From: Acidobacteriota bacterium
GTDB taxonomy: Bacteria > Acidobacteriota > Thermoanaerobaculia > Multivoradales > Multivoraceae
Reading direction: 5' to 3'
DNA: 64,000 bases
Assembly (NCBI GenBank): GCA_029263415.1
Contig: JAJCXN010000028.1
Coordinates: 1-64,000, forward strand
A program made the translations under genes and the position numbers. The notes under the pieces were generated by a model. It ran no database searches. It was given only the letters and a program-made list of their open reading frames with translations, and was not told the DNA's origin. Of this stretch, positions 52,347-61,411 are shown piece after piece (position 1 is the first letter of the stretch; the number at the start of each line of letters is the position of its first letter).

Positions 52347-53489
52347 TTACGAGAACCGATAGATCGCGTCGGTGGCCTCGGCACCCCAACACACCTGGTT
52401 CTTACCCAGCGCCTTGGCTTTGTACATCGACTCGTCGGCTACCTTGATCAAGAGGTTGCGGCGCATACGCGTCGGTGCGTCCGGGCGCACTCGCAAGTCT
52501 TGATAGGAGGCGACGCCTAGGCTTGCGGTAACCGTGCCCGCGGGCAAGAGCACTCCGCTCTCAGTGCCCGGCTCTATGCGAAAGGGCGAATGCTCGATCC
52601 TCATCCGGATGCGTTCGGCGAGCTCCAGGCCCTGTTGCAGGTTGAACCCTGGAGCGGTCACAACGAACTCGTCTCCACCGTACCGAGCAGCTTCAACGCC
52701 CTCGCCACGGACCGCAGAAGACAGCACCAGGCCGATCTCGCGCAGAGTTTGTGACCCAACCAAGTGGCCATGGCGATCGTTGACCAACTTGAACCGATCC
52801 AAATCCAGGAAGATCAGACAAAGGTCCGTCTTCCTCTCGTCGGCAACCGCTACCGCTTCGGTGATTCGTTGATTGAAGTAGCGATCATTGAACAGCCCGG
52901 TCAGATCATCGCGCTTGGCCAACTCGCGGTAGCGGGTGGCGTCCAACACGTTTTGAAATGATGTTGAGATGTAGCCTGCAAAGATCTGCAAGAGCTCGAG
53001 CTCGCTACGAACGTACTCGCCGGAACCCTTGCGATTTATCAGCTCTAGCACTCCGCAAGTGGAGTTGCCGAGCTGAATCGGTACACAGACGATGGAGTCC
53101 GTCCGGTAAGACGTTTCCTTGTCGATGGCGCCGTAGAAATCCTTGTCGTCGCGAGCGCTGGGGCTTAGCACCGGTTCGCCGCCCATGTAGGCCTTCCCGA
53201 CAATGCCTTGATGTGCTGGCATTCTGCGCCCGACCAGGCTCTCCGATTTCGGTCCAAAACAGGTGACAAAGATCAGCTCTGAGTCACCTGGCTCCCACTG
53301 TTGCTGGAGCTTGAGATTTGGATCGTCGATCAACACCGAGCCCGCCTCTGAGGGGACAAACCGGTTAGCGATACGCAGGATGTCTTCGAACAGCGTGAAC
53401 GTCTCGCTCGGCCGCTCCTCGTGGAGTGGGTACCGCTGGCGATCCAGCAGGCGCGCAATGTCCGAATTGGGGAGTGTGTAGATGTTCAC
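52347..53489 (-). CDS. GAF-GGDEF diguanylate cyclase
   Basis: 380 residues: a GAF sensor domain (about 25-185, with SIVCVPIQLGNSTCGVLELINR) and a GGDEF domain (about 205-365) with DDLTGLFNDRYFNQRI, ARYGGDEFVVTAP and the intact GGDEF loop. Expected to make cyclic di-GMP in the cytoplasm in response to a small ligand or redox state. No RxxD inhibitory site is obvious ahead of GGDEF. Start is GTG. Cyclic di-GMP commonly controls exopolysaccharide output, so a link with the locus at 5-29 kb is possible. Confidence 0.92.
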   Translation of the reverse strand: MNIYTLPNSDIARLLDRQRYPLHEERPSETFTLFEDILRIANRFVPSEAGSVLIDDPNLKLQQQWEPGDSELIFVTCFGPKSESLVGRRMPAHQGIVGKAYMGGEPVLSPSARDDKDFYGAIDKETSYRTDSIVCVPIQLGNSTCGVLELINRKGSGEYVRSELELLQIFAGYISTSFQNVLDATRYRELAKRDDLTGLFNDRYFNQRITEAVAVADERKTDLCLIFLDLDRFKLVNDRHGHLVGSQTLREIGLVLSSAVRGEGVEAARYGGDEFVVTAPGFNLQQGLELAERIRMRIEHSPFRIEPGTESGVLLPAGTVTASLGVASYQDLRVRPDAPTRMRRNLLIKVADESMYKAKALGKNQVCWGAEATDAIYRFS

Positions 53490-53574
53490 AAAAAGCTCAA
53501 TGGAGGCCGAGACACTAGACAGCGAATCACCGAACTCTACTCGCTAGCGATTGTCGAGGGGAGCAGTCCCCGCT

Positions 53575-55413
53575 TCACCCATCGGTACTTGTGGGGGCCG
53601 TGGTCGCACTTGCAGTTCCCGTTGCTGTTGAGCCGCCGACGGTCGCCGCCGCAACGCCTCCTCCGCGACGGGGATCGGCAACACCAACGAAGCCTGGATC
53701 GGTGGCCAAAATCGCCGCAACGTCCCCACTGTAGCCGCCACGCACCACCAGTTCATGGCCCATGCCTCGAAGGTCGGATTGCACCGCGGGTGACAAGCCC
53801 TCCTTCTCAACGAAAAGCTTGTCCGGGAGCGCCTGATGGTGCAAGCGCACTTGCTCCACGGCTGGGCCAAGCTCCATCCCGTGATCGATCACATTGCTGA
53901 TCACCTGCATGACCGAAGTGATGATGGTGGGGCCACCCGGCGAGCCGACCACCATGTGTAGCTCGCCTGCGTCATTCAGCAAAATACTGGGACTCATCGA
54001 CGAGAGCATGCGCTTGTGCGGCGCCACTGAATTGTTCTCGCTCTCCACCAATCCGAACATGTTCGGCTTGCCCGGCGCAGTGGCGAAGTCATCCATCTCA
54101 TTGTTGAGTAGGAAACCAGCTCCTGCGACTGTAACCCCGCTGCCGAAGCCTGCGTTGATGGTGGTGGTGATCGAAACGGCTGCGCCCTGCGCATCGACGA
54201 TCGAATAGTGGGTGGTCTCTGTACTCTCGACCGGAGCGAACAGATCCGCGGGCGTGATCGAGGCGCGCTCGGGATCGATCTCGGCACGCAGAGTATCGGC
54301 GTACTGCTGTGACTGAAGGCGATCCAAGGGCAACTCGACAAAGTCCGGATCACCCAGGTATCGATTACGGTCAATGAACGCGCGACGCATTGCCTCCGCC
54401 TCGAGGTGCACCAGTGCGCTGGTATCCGGCGCCGGCAATTCAAAGCCTTCGAGAATGTTGAGAATCAACGCCATAGTAATTCCGCCTGACGATGGCGGCG
54501 GCATCGAGAACAGGGTATAGCCCCGGTAGTCGATCTCGATCGGCTCACGCCACACCGGCTCGTAGGCCGCGAGGTCCTCGTGGCTCATGATGCCGCTGCC
54601 GCGCTCCATCTCAGCGACGATCAGGCCAGCGACCGGGCCAAGGTAAAAGCCGTCCCGACCGCCGTCCCGAATCTGCTCGAGAGTGAACGCCAGTTCAGGC
54701 TGCGACCAGGTCGAACCCACCGGCAACGGTTCGCCACCGGGAAGAAACTTAGCGGCGCTTGTTTCGAACCGAGCGAGCTTCTTAGCCGCGCTCTTGATGC
54801 CGTTGTGCCTGCTCTCGTCGATCAGGTGCTCCCGCGCGAGTTCAATCGCAGGCTCCACCAACTGACCCCAAGGCAGAGTGCCGTGGCGTTGATGCATGCT
54901 CCAAAGACCAGCGACCGAACCAGGAACCCCAGAAGCTAGGTGACCGATCACGCTGCGATCAGTGGGCTCTCCTGCATCGTCTAAGTACATGTCGTGAGAC
55001 GCTGCGCCAGGAGCCTTCTCCCGATAGTCCAATGTCTCGACCTCAGCATCGCCGTTCTCATCCGGCGCCGGCCGGTAAACCAGGAACCCACCGCCACCTA
55101 GATTTCCAGCGGTGGGCAGGACGACTGCAAGCGCGAAGCCTGTTGCCACTGCCGCATCAATCGCACTACCTCCGCTGGCCAGCACATCGGCACCGACTTC
55201 TGACGCCAGAGGGTGGCCCGAGACGACGAGCCCGCTGGTCGACGTTACGGCGGGAGCAGTGTCAGCGAAAGGCCAAGGCTTCTGGCCAGCATCCTCTATC
55301 GGTTGCGTCTGCGCGCAGCCAAGAAGAAGAGCCGAAACCACCAGAACGACGATCGCCGCGCGCCCAAAGAATGACAGCGGACCAGACAGTAGTTTGGGTT
55401 GTTGGATATCCAT
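53575..55413 (-). CDS. ggt: Gamma-glutamyltransferase lipoprotein
   Basis: About 612 residues of the Ntn-hydrolase family, made as a precursor that cuts itself into two chains. The catalytic Thr is in ESTETTHYSIVDAQG near 400. GNLGGGGFLVYRP and the MPPPSSGGIT and SMSPSILL segments bind the gamma-glutamyl substrate. The N-terminus MDIQQPKLLSGP and VSALLLGC form a lipoprotein signal with a lipobox, so the enzyme is anchored in the envelope. It hydrolyses or transfers the gamma-glutamyl group of glutathione and similar peptides. The last 25 residues are Thr/Ala/Ser-rich. The ATG at 55413 is the one that places the lipobox correctly. Confidence 0.94.
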   Translation of the reverse strand: MDIQQPKLLSGPLSFFGRAAIVVLVVSALLLGCAQTQPIEDAGQKPWPFADTAPAVTSTSGLVVSGHPLASEVGADVLASGGSAIDAAVATGFALAVVLPTAGNLGGGGFLVYRPAPDENGDAEVETLDYREKAPGAASHDMYLDDAGEPTDRSVIGHLASGVPGSVAGLWSMHQRHGTLPWGQLVEPAIELAREHLIDESRHNGIKSAAKKLARFETSAAKFLPGGEPLPVGSTWSQPELAFTLEQIRDGGRDGFYLGPVAGLIVAEMERGSGIMSHEDLAAYEPVWREPIEIDYRGYTLFSMPPPSSGGITMALILNILEGFELPAPDTSALVHLEAEAMRRAFIDRNRYLGDPDFVELPLDRLQSQQYADTLRAEIDPERASITPADLFAPVESTETTHYSIVDAQGAAVSITTTINAGFGSGVTVAGAGFLLNNEMDDFATAPGKPNMFGLVESENNSVAPHKRMLSSMSPSILLNDAGELHMVVGSPGGPTIITSVMQVISNVIDHGMELGPAVEQVRLHHQALPDKLFVEKEGLSPAVQSDLRGMGHELVVRGGYSGDVAAILATDPGFVGVADPRRGGGVAAATVGGSTATGTASATTAPTSTDG

Positions 55414-55612
55414 ACCAATGAGAGTCCTAGGAAGTGGCGAATCCCCGGGCAAACATAGAGCCGCACGACGGGAAATGTAGGCCAAGTGAATGCCAAGAGT
55501 ATCGAATACCATCGCAAACCGCCGTGTTTGCTCGTGCTTGGTAAAGTCCCTGCGGTCCCGCCAGAGACCCTGCAGTCGCTTTGCGCTCCGAATTCCCACT
55601 TGAGGTAAGCCT

Positions 55613-56719
55613 GTGACCGTTCACCCTTTGACCATCGGCATCGAAGAGGAATACCAAATCATCGACCCGAAGACCCGGGAACTCCGCTCTTACATTCAGG
55701 AGTTTCTGGAACAAGGTCGCATGGTCCTCAAGGATCAGATCAAGCCGGAGCTGATGCAGTCGCAGGTCGAGGTTGGTAGCCATATCTGCCACAACATGGC
55801 AGAAGCAAGATCGGAACTGATCCGACTTCGCCGCGAGATTCACGAGATTGCCAGCAGGAACGGTCTAAGGGTCGTAGCCGCCAGCACCCACCCGTTCTCG
55901 CAATGGAGCCAGCAAGACGTGAGCGCGGGTGAGCGCTACACAAAAATGCAGCACGACATGGGCGAGGTCGCTCGTCGGCTCCTGATCTTCGGCATGCATG
56001 TGCACGTGGGCATTGAGGACAAGGAGCTGTTGATCGACGTCATGAATGACTCGATCTACTTCCTGCCTCATATCCTGGCACTCTCAACCAGTTCCCCCTT
56101 TTGGCACGGTCGCAACACCGGCCTGAAGTCGTATCGCTCGGTGGTCTTCGAGAACCTACCGAGATCAGGCCTACCTCCGTACTTCGACTCTTGGGCCGAT
56201 CACACCGACTTCCTCGACACGCTGGTTCAAACTAGGTGCATCGACGAACCCACCAAGATCTGGTGGGACGTGAGACCCCACTCGAAATTCCCCACCATCG
56301 AATTCCGGGTGGCCGACATCTGCACCCGCGTTGAGGACGCCCTGACGGTCACTGGCTTACTGGTGGCGCTGGTGGCGAAGCTGATGAAGCTGCGTCGCGA
56401 GAACCTCAGCTGGCGTCGCTATCGCCGGCACCTGATCAACGAGAACAAGTGGCGAGCGGTTCGTTTCGGAATCGACGGCAGCCTCTTGGACCTAGGCATC
56501 CGCCAAGAGGTGCCGATGAAGCAGCTCGCCGCCGAGATGATCGACTGGCTGGACGATGTCCTAGACCCTTTGGGGGTTCGTAGGGAAGTCGAGGGCATCC
56601 ATCGCATCATTAACGAAGGCACCAGCGCCGATCGCCAGATCAAGGTCTACGAAGAGACCGGCAGCTTCAAAGCGGTGATCGATCATCTCGCGGACGAGAC
56701 AATCGAGGGCTGCCTCTAG
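55613..56719 (+). CDS. YbdK-type carboxylate-amine ligase (GCS2 family)
   Basis: 368 residues of the glutamate-cysteine ligase 2 family: LTIGIEEEYQIID at the N-terminus, HVHVGIEDKELLIDVMN near 145, SPFWHGRNTGLKSYR near 165 and IEFRVADICTR near 225. Members ligate a carboxylate to an amine with ATP; some make gamma-glutamylcysteine weakly. It is divergent from gamma-glutamyltransferase, with the two starts 200 bases apart. That placement hints at gamma-glutamyl or glutathione-like metabolism. Start is GTG. Confidence 0.9.
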   Translation: MTVHPLTIGIEEEYQIIDPKTRELRSYIQEFLEQGRMVLKDQIKPELMQSQVEVGSHICHNMAEARSELIRLRREIHEIASRNGLRVVAASTHPFSQWSQQDVSAGERYTKMQHDMGEVARRLLIFGMHVHVGIEDKELLIDVMNDSIYFLPHILALSTSSPFWHGRNTGLKSYRSVVFENLPRSGLPPYFDSWADHTDFLDTLVQTRCIDEPTKIWWDVRPHSKFPTIEFRVADICTRVEDALTVTGLLVALVAKLMKLRRENLSWRRYRRHLINENKWRAVRFGIDGSLLDLGIRQEVPMKQLAAEMIDWLDDVLDPLGVRREVEGIHRIINEGTSADRQIKVYEETGSFKAVIDHLADETIEGCL

Positions 56720-56757
56720 ATGTCTGGCTAAGGGTGTCGCCCGGAAGGGGCCCTCAA

Positions 56758-57996
56758 TCAGGCCTCAGATGCTCGGATAGACCGAGCTGACCAACCCAGT
56801 AGTCCAATCACGCAGAGTGTCGCCATCGGCCACAGCACCGTTCGACTCGGCCATAGCCAAATCCGTCCGTTGTCCGCCTGACTCTCAAATGCCGGTCGCA
56901 GCGGCGCTTCGGCAGCAAATCCCGCGATCGCAGCGGTGTCGAACTCAGTGAGTGCAAACGGTTCTCCGTTGCTCCCGGTGAGCAGCAAGATCGCCGGATA
57001 GTACTTCTCCAACACTGCGTTCTCGGCGGTTGCAGTCCTCCAGTTCTCTCTTGACTGAGCGACGTTGCGAGCCGTGACATGCCACACCGCTTCGGTTCTG
57101 AACCAATCTTCCTTCTCGAACGGCGTCAGTGCTCCGGGCGGTTCTTGTAACCATACCGATGCTGCATCGCGATTGCGTTCGGCTAGACCGCTCAAGGAAA
57201 AGAACGACCTAAAAGTACCAATCTCGGGGTCGCGGATCTCGTGGCCGAGATGCACCAACTGAACAAAGCTCGCGATCAAAACCACGACGATCGACAGCAA
57301 CGGACCGAGCACTTTGGCTGTAACCCGTGCTGATGGCAGGTGCGGCGTGGGCTCGGCGTGCTCCGGGCGCCAACCCAGTCTCAAACTAGTTGCGCCTCGA
57401 TCAATGTCGATCTTGCCTCTGAACAGTCCAACCGAGAAGAGTCCCATGCCAACCGCGAATCCTGCGGCGCCAGCATAGAGGTTCAGCCCGATGTCGAACA
57501 TCTCTCCGGTGCGCACGGGGACCAGCCACTGCACGCCTTCATCCAAGATTGCAACAATGAGGAGCACCGCGAGTCCGCCCAACGGTGCGGCTGCACGCAG
57601 ACGGCGCATGGGGACCACGAGTAACGCGGCCAAGGACCCGTAGGTGACGAAGTGCAGATGCTCTACCACCGCCACCGCAGCGATCCCTCGATCGCTCATC
57701 ATGATGTAGGCAGCCACCAACACCAGTCCGAAGGAGACCAACGCGATCCTGCGCCAACGCTCCTCTTTCAGGTGAATCCACCCCGCGGCGACCGTGGCGA
57801 CCCCTAGCACTGCTACCACTGCAAGCAACGCTACGACAAAACGATCGGCCCCAAGCCGATCGCGCACCGGCTCCACCAGGTACTTGGTCAAGAAGGGAGC
57901 GCTCACGATATTCCACATCGCCACCAACGCTGCCGGCACTCCAAGCAGCCACGGGCGCGCTGAAAGCCAAGAGTTTTCACCGGGTTGATCTAGCAA
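56758..57996 (-). CDS. Large VanZ-like membrane protein
   Basis: 412 residues with eight or more hydrophobic helices. The N-terminal half (to about 185) has paired helices and the VanZ-like AILDEGVQWLVPVRTGEMFDIGLNLYAG near 150. A periplasmic segment (about 255-365, RDPEIGTFRSFFSLSGLAERNRD) lies before the last helix. Function is not known. The start is TTG with GAGG five bases upstream. Convergent with the carboxylate-amine ligase gene and divergent from the TolB-like gene. Confidence 0.75.
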   Translation of the reverse strand: MLDQPGENSWLSARPWLLGVPAALVAMWNIVSAPFLTKYLVEPVRDRLGADRFVVALLAVVAVLGVATVAAGWIHLKEERWRRIALVSFGLVLVAAYIMMSDRGIAAVAVVEHLHFVTYGSLAALLVVPMRRLRAAAPLGGLAVLLIVAILDEGVQWLVPVRTGEMFDIGLNLYAGAAGFAVGMGLFSVGLFRGKIDIDRGATSLRLGWRPEHAEPTPHLPSARVTAKVLGPLLSIVVVLIASFVQLVHLGHEIRDPEIGTFRSFFSLSGLAERNRDAASVWLQEPPGALTPFEKEDWFRTEAVWHVTARNVAQSRENWRTATAENAVLEKYYPAILLLTGSNGEPFALTEFDTAAIAGFAAEAPLRPAFESQADNGRIWLWPSRTVLWPMATLCVIGLLGWSARSIRASEA

Positions 57997-58092
57997 TGAT
58001 GCCTCATGTTCTCAGTGCCTTTATGGTGTGATCAGGGCCTTGGAGCAAGAACCCTTGCCGGAATAGTCTGCAGGAACCGGCAGTTGCCTAGC

Positions 58093-58116
58093 GCACACAG
58101 CCGAAACGCTGTGTGC
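58093..58116. promoter_or_regulatory. 9-bp inverted repeat between divergent VanZ-like and TolB-like genes
   Basis: GCACACAGC and GCTGTGTGC are exact complements around a 6-base spacer. Both flanking genes point away, so a terminator is unlikely; an operator or a leader hairpin of the plus-strand gene fits better. Confidence 0.45.
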
Positions 58117-58213
58117 CGACCACGATTCTGCCTCACTGCTCCTTAGATAGAAACTTCGACCAACAGACTCAACAGAGGGCCAGAAGGTGCTGACCGCGAC
58201 ATCGCAACCCATC

Positions 58214-59338
58214 ATGCGCCCCTCTCAGCGCCCGTTCGTCTCCGCGTACTGGGTATTCGCCGCGGCCGTCCTGCTTAGCGGACTCGCAAGCGCGCAACCT
58301 GCTGCTCTGGCCCGAGGCAAACTCACCGTCCGTGAAATCGTGCCCCAAGGTGGCCGCATGGCTTGGAGCGCACAAGGAGACAAGCTGGCCTTCGACGCCC
58401 CCGACAGCGATCGCGGCGACGGCCTGTTCGACATCTTCTTGCTCGATGATCCCCTTTCAGGCGGCGCCGATCGACGCGCCCGGTGCCTGACCTGCAAAGC
58501 GCCCGATTTAAGACAGCAACATGTGATCAACCCGGCGTTCCATCCTTCCGGAGGTCAGATCGTTTTTCAAACCATCGCCTTAGCCAAGAAGACGAATTTC
58601 TCGGCCCAAGACCTGAACACACCGATCAGGTCGAATCGGAGTGAAATCTGGCTAGCGCGCACCGACGGCAAAGACTTTTGGAAGCTCACAGACTTCGCTG
58701 GCATTGGCTCAGCGGTGCTCGACCCATCCTTCTCCTACGAAGGCCAGCGACTGGTCTGGGCCGAGCGAACCAACTCGAAGAAGGGGGCTTACGGCGCCTG
58801 GAAGTTGCGCAGTGGTTCGATTCGAACCCGACGCGGAGTGCCCAAGATCGCCGCCATGCGTGTTGAGTTCCGGCCCAAAACTCCAGCGCTCCTGATTCCG
58901 CATGGCTTCACGCTGGACGACCAAGGATTTCTCCTCTCAGGCAACCTGGAGGAAGGCCACACAACGACCGGTATCGACGTCTACCTCGTGCGAGAGGGCA
59001 AGGCAAGTCGGCTGACCAAGACCGGTGGTGTCGCCGAGGAGACGGCACGCTTTGATCCATCAGGCAAACACATCACCTTCGCTAGCAACCAGACGCTGCG
59101 CCGTGAACGCACACCCGACGGGCAGCCCATCCGCGAGCTCTGGCAGATGGATCTCGATGGCAACAACGCCAAGAGGCTTACCTTCTTCAACGAGCCGCCA
59201 GCCGACGAGTATCGCGGCCCAACGTATATCGGCGACTTCGAATGGCATCCAGATGGAGAATGGCTGGCCGCGCAGATTGTCTCCGGCCGCCGCGCGCAAC
59301 CAAACCTGGTCCTGCTGCGCTTTCAAGGACGTCCTTGA
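58214..59338 (+). CDS. TolB-like exported beta-propeller protein
   Basis: About 374 residues with a signal peptide (about 1-28, LASAQP) and PD40/WD40-like blades, each with the TolB-type pattern of bulky residues before a DP or HP turn: GGRMAWSAQGDKLAF, INPAFHPSGGQIVFQT, VLDPSFSYEGQRLVW, ARFDPSGKHITFAS and DFEWHPDGEWLAAQ. It should lie in the periplasm or be secreted. No enzyme domain is attached. It is not next to tolQRA or pal, so it is not called TolB itself. An upstream GTG at 58187 is a possible alternative start. Confidence 0.83.
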   Translation: MRPSQRPFVSAYWVFAAAVLLSGLASAQPAALARGKLTVREIVPQGGRMAWSAQGDKLAFDAPDSDRGDGLFDIFLLDDPLSGGADRRARCLTCKAPDLRQQHVINPAFHPSGGQIVFQTIALAKKTNFSAQDLNTPIRSNRSEIWLARTDGKDFWKLTDFAGIGSAVLDPSFSYEGQRLVWAERTNSKKGAYGAWKLRSGSIRTRRGVPKIAAMRVEFRPKTPALLIPHGFTLDDQGFLLSGNLEEGHTTTGIDVYLVREGKASRLTKTGGVAEETARFDPSGKHITFASNQTLRRERTPDGQPIRELWQMDLDGNNAKRLTFFNEPPADEYRGPTYIGDFEWHPDGEWLAAQIVSGRRAQPNLVLLRFQGRP

Positions 59339-59401
59339 AGTCTGCCGTTTCCTGAGAGCTGCGCACCTGAAGGCAGCTTGAGTTGCCGCTCAGCAAAGCC
59401 C

Positions 59402-59893
59402 CTAGCGGCGTTTGAATTCCTCGAAGCTTACGACTTCAGCCTCCGCGGAATCCTCCGAAGGCTCCGAGTCCTCTGAGATCGACGAGTCGCTTGTATCCGG
59501 TGGAGACTCTTGCTCCACCATCCCTTCCGCGGCCGCAGGCACCAGTTCCATCGCAAATTCCACCGACGGATCGGCGAACCCCACCAACGCAGCCCAAGGC
59601 ACAACCAGTGCCTCGCGGATGCCTCCAAACCGAAGAGTCACAGAGAAGCCTTCATCATCCACGTGTAGTCCCCAGAACTGGTTCTGCAAAACGACGGTCA
59701 TCAACTCCGGATAGTGCTCTTGAAGAACGTCCGAAAGCTCAACGCCGGCGGCGTTGGTGTCGAAGGTCAAATAGAAATGGTGCTCTCCGGGCAGGCCTTC
59801 TTCCGCGACACCCTCTAGCAATTCTCGAATCATTCCCAGCACCGCTTGCTGGTACCTTTGTGCGTAGTCAATGGTCTGGTCGCGGAACCTCAT
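59402..59893 (-). CDS. sspB: SspB-type ClpXP adaptor
   Basis: 163 residues. The first 115 or so match SspB of the alphaproteobacterial type: GLPGEHHFYLTFDTNAAGVELSDVL near 35, YPELMTVVLQNQFWGLHVDDEGFSVTLRFGG near 65 and LVVPWAALVGFADPSVEFAMEL near 95. The tail (about 120-163) is Glu/Ser-rich and ends with a short basic hydrophobic segment, EVVSFEEFKRR, like the ClpX-binding tail. It delivers ssrA-tagged proteins to ClpXP in the cytoplasm. Confidence 0.9.
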   Translation of the reverse strand: MRFRDQTIDYAQRYQQAVLGMIRELLEGVAEEGLPGEHHFYLTFDTNAAGVELSDVLQEHYPELMTVVLQNQFWGLHVDDEGFSVTLRFGGIREALVVPWAALVGFADPSVEFAMELVPAAAEGMVEQESPPDTSDSSISEDSEPSEDSAEAEVVSFEEFKRR

Positions 59894-59961
59894 GGCCTCT
59901 TCAATTCTGCAAAGAATGGGTAGATCGCTGACCGGACGACGCTAACAGCTCACCCCTCAAG

Positions 59962-61338
59962 ATGAACATCAAACACTCGATCCACCAGGCCTTTTGGGTG
60001 TCCGCCTGCTGGGCTCTTGCGATCCAGCCAGCGGCCCAACAACCGGCCGGCCCGCCCCACCAGCAGCATGCAAGGCCAGGTGGCATCAAACCGGCCGTGA
60101 TCTTCGTTCCCGGGGTCACCGGCAGCAGACTCGAGGACCCGGCAACGGGCGAAGTCCTGTGGGGTGATGCAACGCAGCTACTCAGCCCCAAGGATCGAGG
60201 CTACTCGACTGTGCTGCCGCTCCACCCTGAGACCAGCAGTCGCAGCCGCTTCGTGCCGACCGGCATCCTCAGTCACATGCGCTTGCTGACTTACACGCGT
60301 GAGGTATACCGCCCGTTGCAACGTGCGCTCATAGGTGCTGGGCACCAACTTGGCGACCTCGATCATCCAGCATCCGATAAGGACCTCTATTACTTCACCT
60401 ACGACTGGCGACGAGAGAATCAACAAGCGGTCGAAGAACTGCACCAAGCTCTCACTCACCTTGCTCAACGACGCGGCGACCCGAGAGTGCGCCTGTTGTG
60501 CCAAAGCAACGCTGGACGCATCTGCCGCTACGTCGCGAAGTACGGCGGATCAAACCCCGCCCAGCTCCTATCAGCCCACGGTGATCAGGCGGCGCTCACT
60601 GAACTCTTGGGCTCGCCTGAGTATTCGATCGAACTGATTGTCTTGATCAGCAACTCTCACGGGGGTGCGCTGCGCCAATTGCATGAACTGCACAAGGGGC
60701 GCAAGTATGTACCGGGCATCGGCCGCTTCATGGGGCCCGAAACGCTCTTCGCGCTACGTACCCTATTTGAAGACCTCCCGTTCTATCGAGACGACCTATT
60801 CTTGGACAAGGACGGCGTACCGTTGAAGATTGACCTGTTCGATCCAGAGTCGTGGCGCCGCTACCAATGGTCAATCTTCGCCCCCGAGATTACCGACAGA
60901 CTCAACAGGTCGAACCCCAATCAGATGTTCGGCACACCCAACGAGAGGTTCGAATACCTAAGCGAAAGACTCGCCCAAGCAAGGCAAGTCAACCGGCTTC
61001 TGATCAGCGACTCTCCGCTGCCCGCTCCAGCTCTGTGCCTGCTACAGAACACCACCGCACCCTCGATCGAACGAGCGCTCCTGTTTCACGACCCACGGCG
61101 CCGCAGGTGGCGACTGCTGTTCGAGGGCGACCGTGGGGTACCCAAGGAACTCAAACCACTCCTCACCTCACCAGGCGACGGTCACGGCACCGAAACCAGT
61201 CAGAACCATCTCTCCTCACAAGAGCTGGCAGCAGTGACCACTCGGCACAAGATTAAGGGCGGCCACTTCGACTCGATCACCAAGCAGCAGACTCTAGACA
61301 AGCTCCTCGAATGCCTAGCCTTTCGCTCGCCACCCTGA
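59962..61338 (+). CDS. Secreted LCAT-like lipase/acyltransferase family protein
   Basis: 458 residues: signal peptide (about 1-26), then an alpha/beta-hydrolase of the lecithin-cholesterol acyltransferase type with KPAVIFVPGVTGSRLEDP near 47, YYFTYDWRRENQQAVEELHQAL near 140 and LLCQSNAGRICRYVAKYGG near 178. The nucleophile elbow reads C180-Q-S182-N-A, so Ser182 is present but the usual glycine before it is Cys. A C-terminal GGHFDSI supplies the probable catalytic His (about 435). It may act on envelope lipids. The start is 68 bases from that of sspB, in the opposite direction. Confidence 0.8.
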   Translation: MNIKHSIHQAFWVSACWALAIQPAAQQPAGPPHQQHARPGGIKPAVIFVPGVTGSRLEDPATGEVLWGDATQLLSPKDRGYSTVLPLHPETSSRSRFVPTGILSHMRLLTYTREVYRPLQRALIGAGHQLGDLDHPASDKDLYYFTYDWRRENQQAVEELHQALTHLAQRRGDPRVRLLCQSNAGRICRYVAKYGGSNPAQLLSAHGDQAALTELLGSPEYSIELIVLISNSHGGALRQLHELHKGRKYVPGIGRFMGPETLFALRTLFEDLPFYRDDLFLDKDGVPLKIDLFDPESWRRYQWSIFAPEITDRLNRSNPNQMFGTPNERFEYLSERLAQARQVNRLLISDSPLPAPALCLLQNTTAPSIERALLFHDPRRRRWRLLFEGDRGVPKELKPLLTSPGDGHGTETSQNHLSSQELAAVTTRHKIKGGHFDSITKQQTLDKLLECLAFRSPP

Positions 61339-61411
61339 GCCCCTATGGCCCTAGAGAAAGTCGGGCTGAGTCGAGAAGGCGGCCATCCCGCAAGCCACCT
61401 CCAGCAACACC

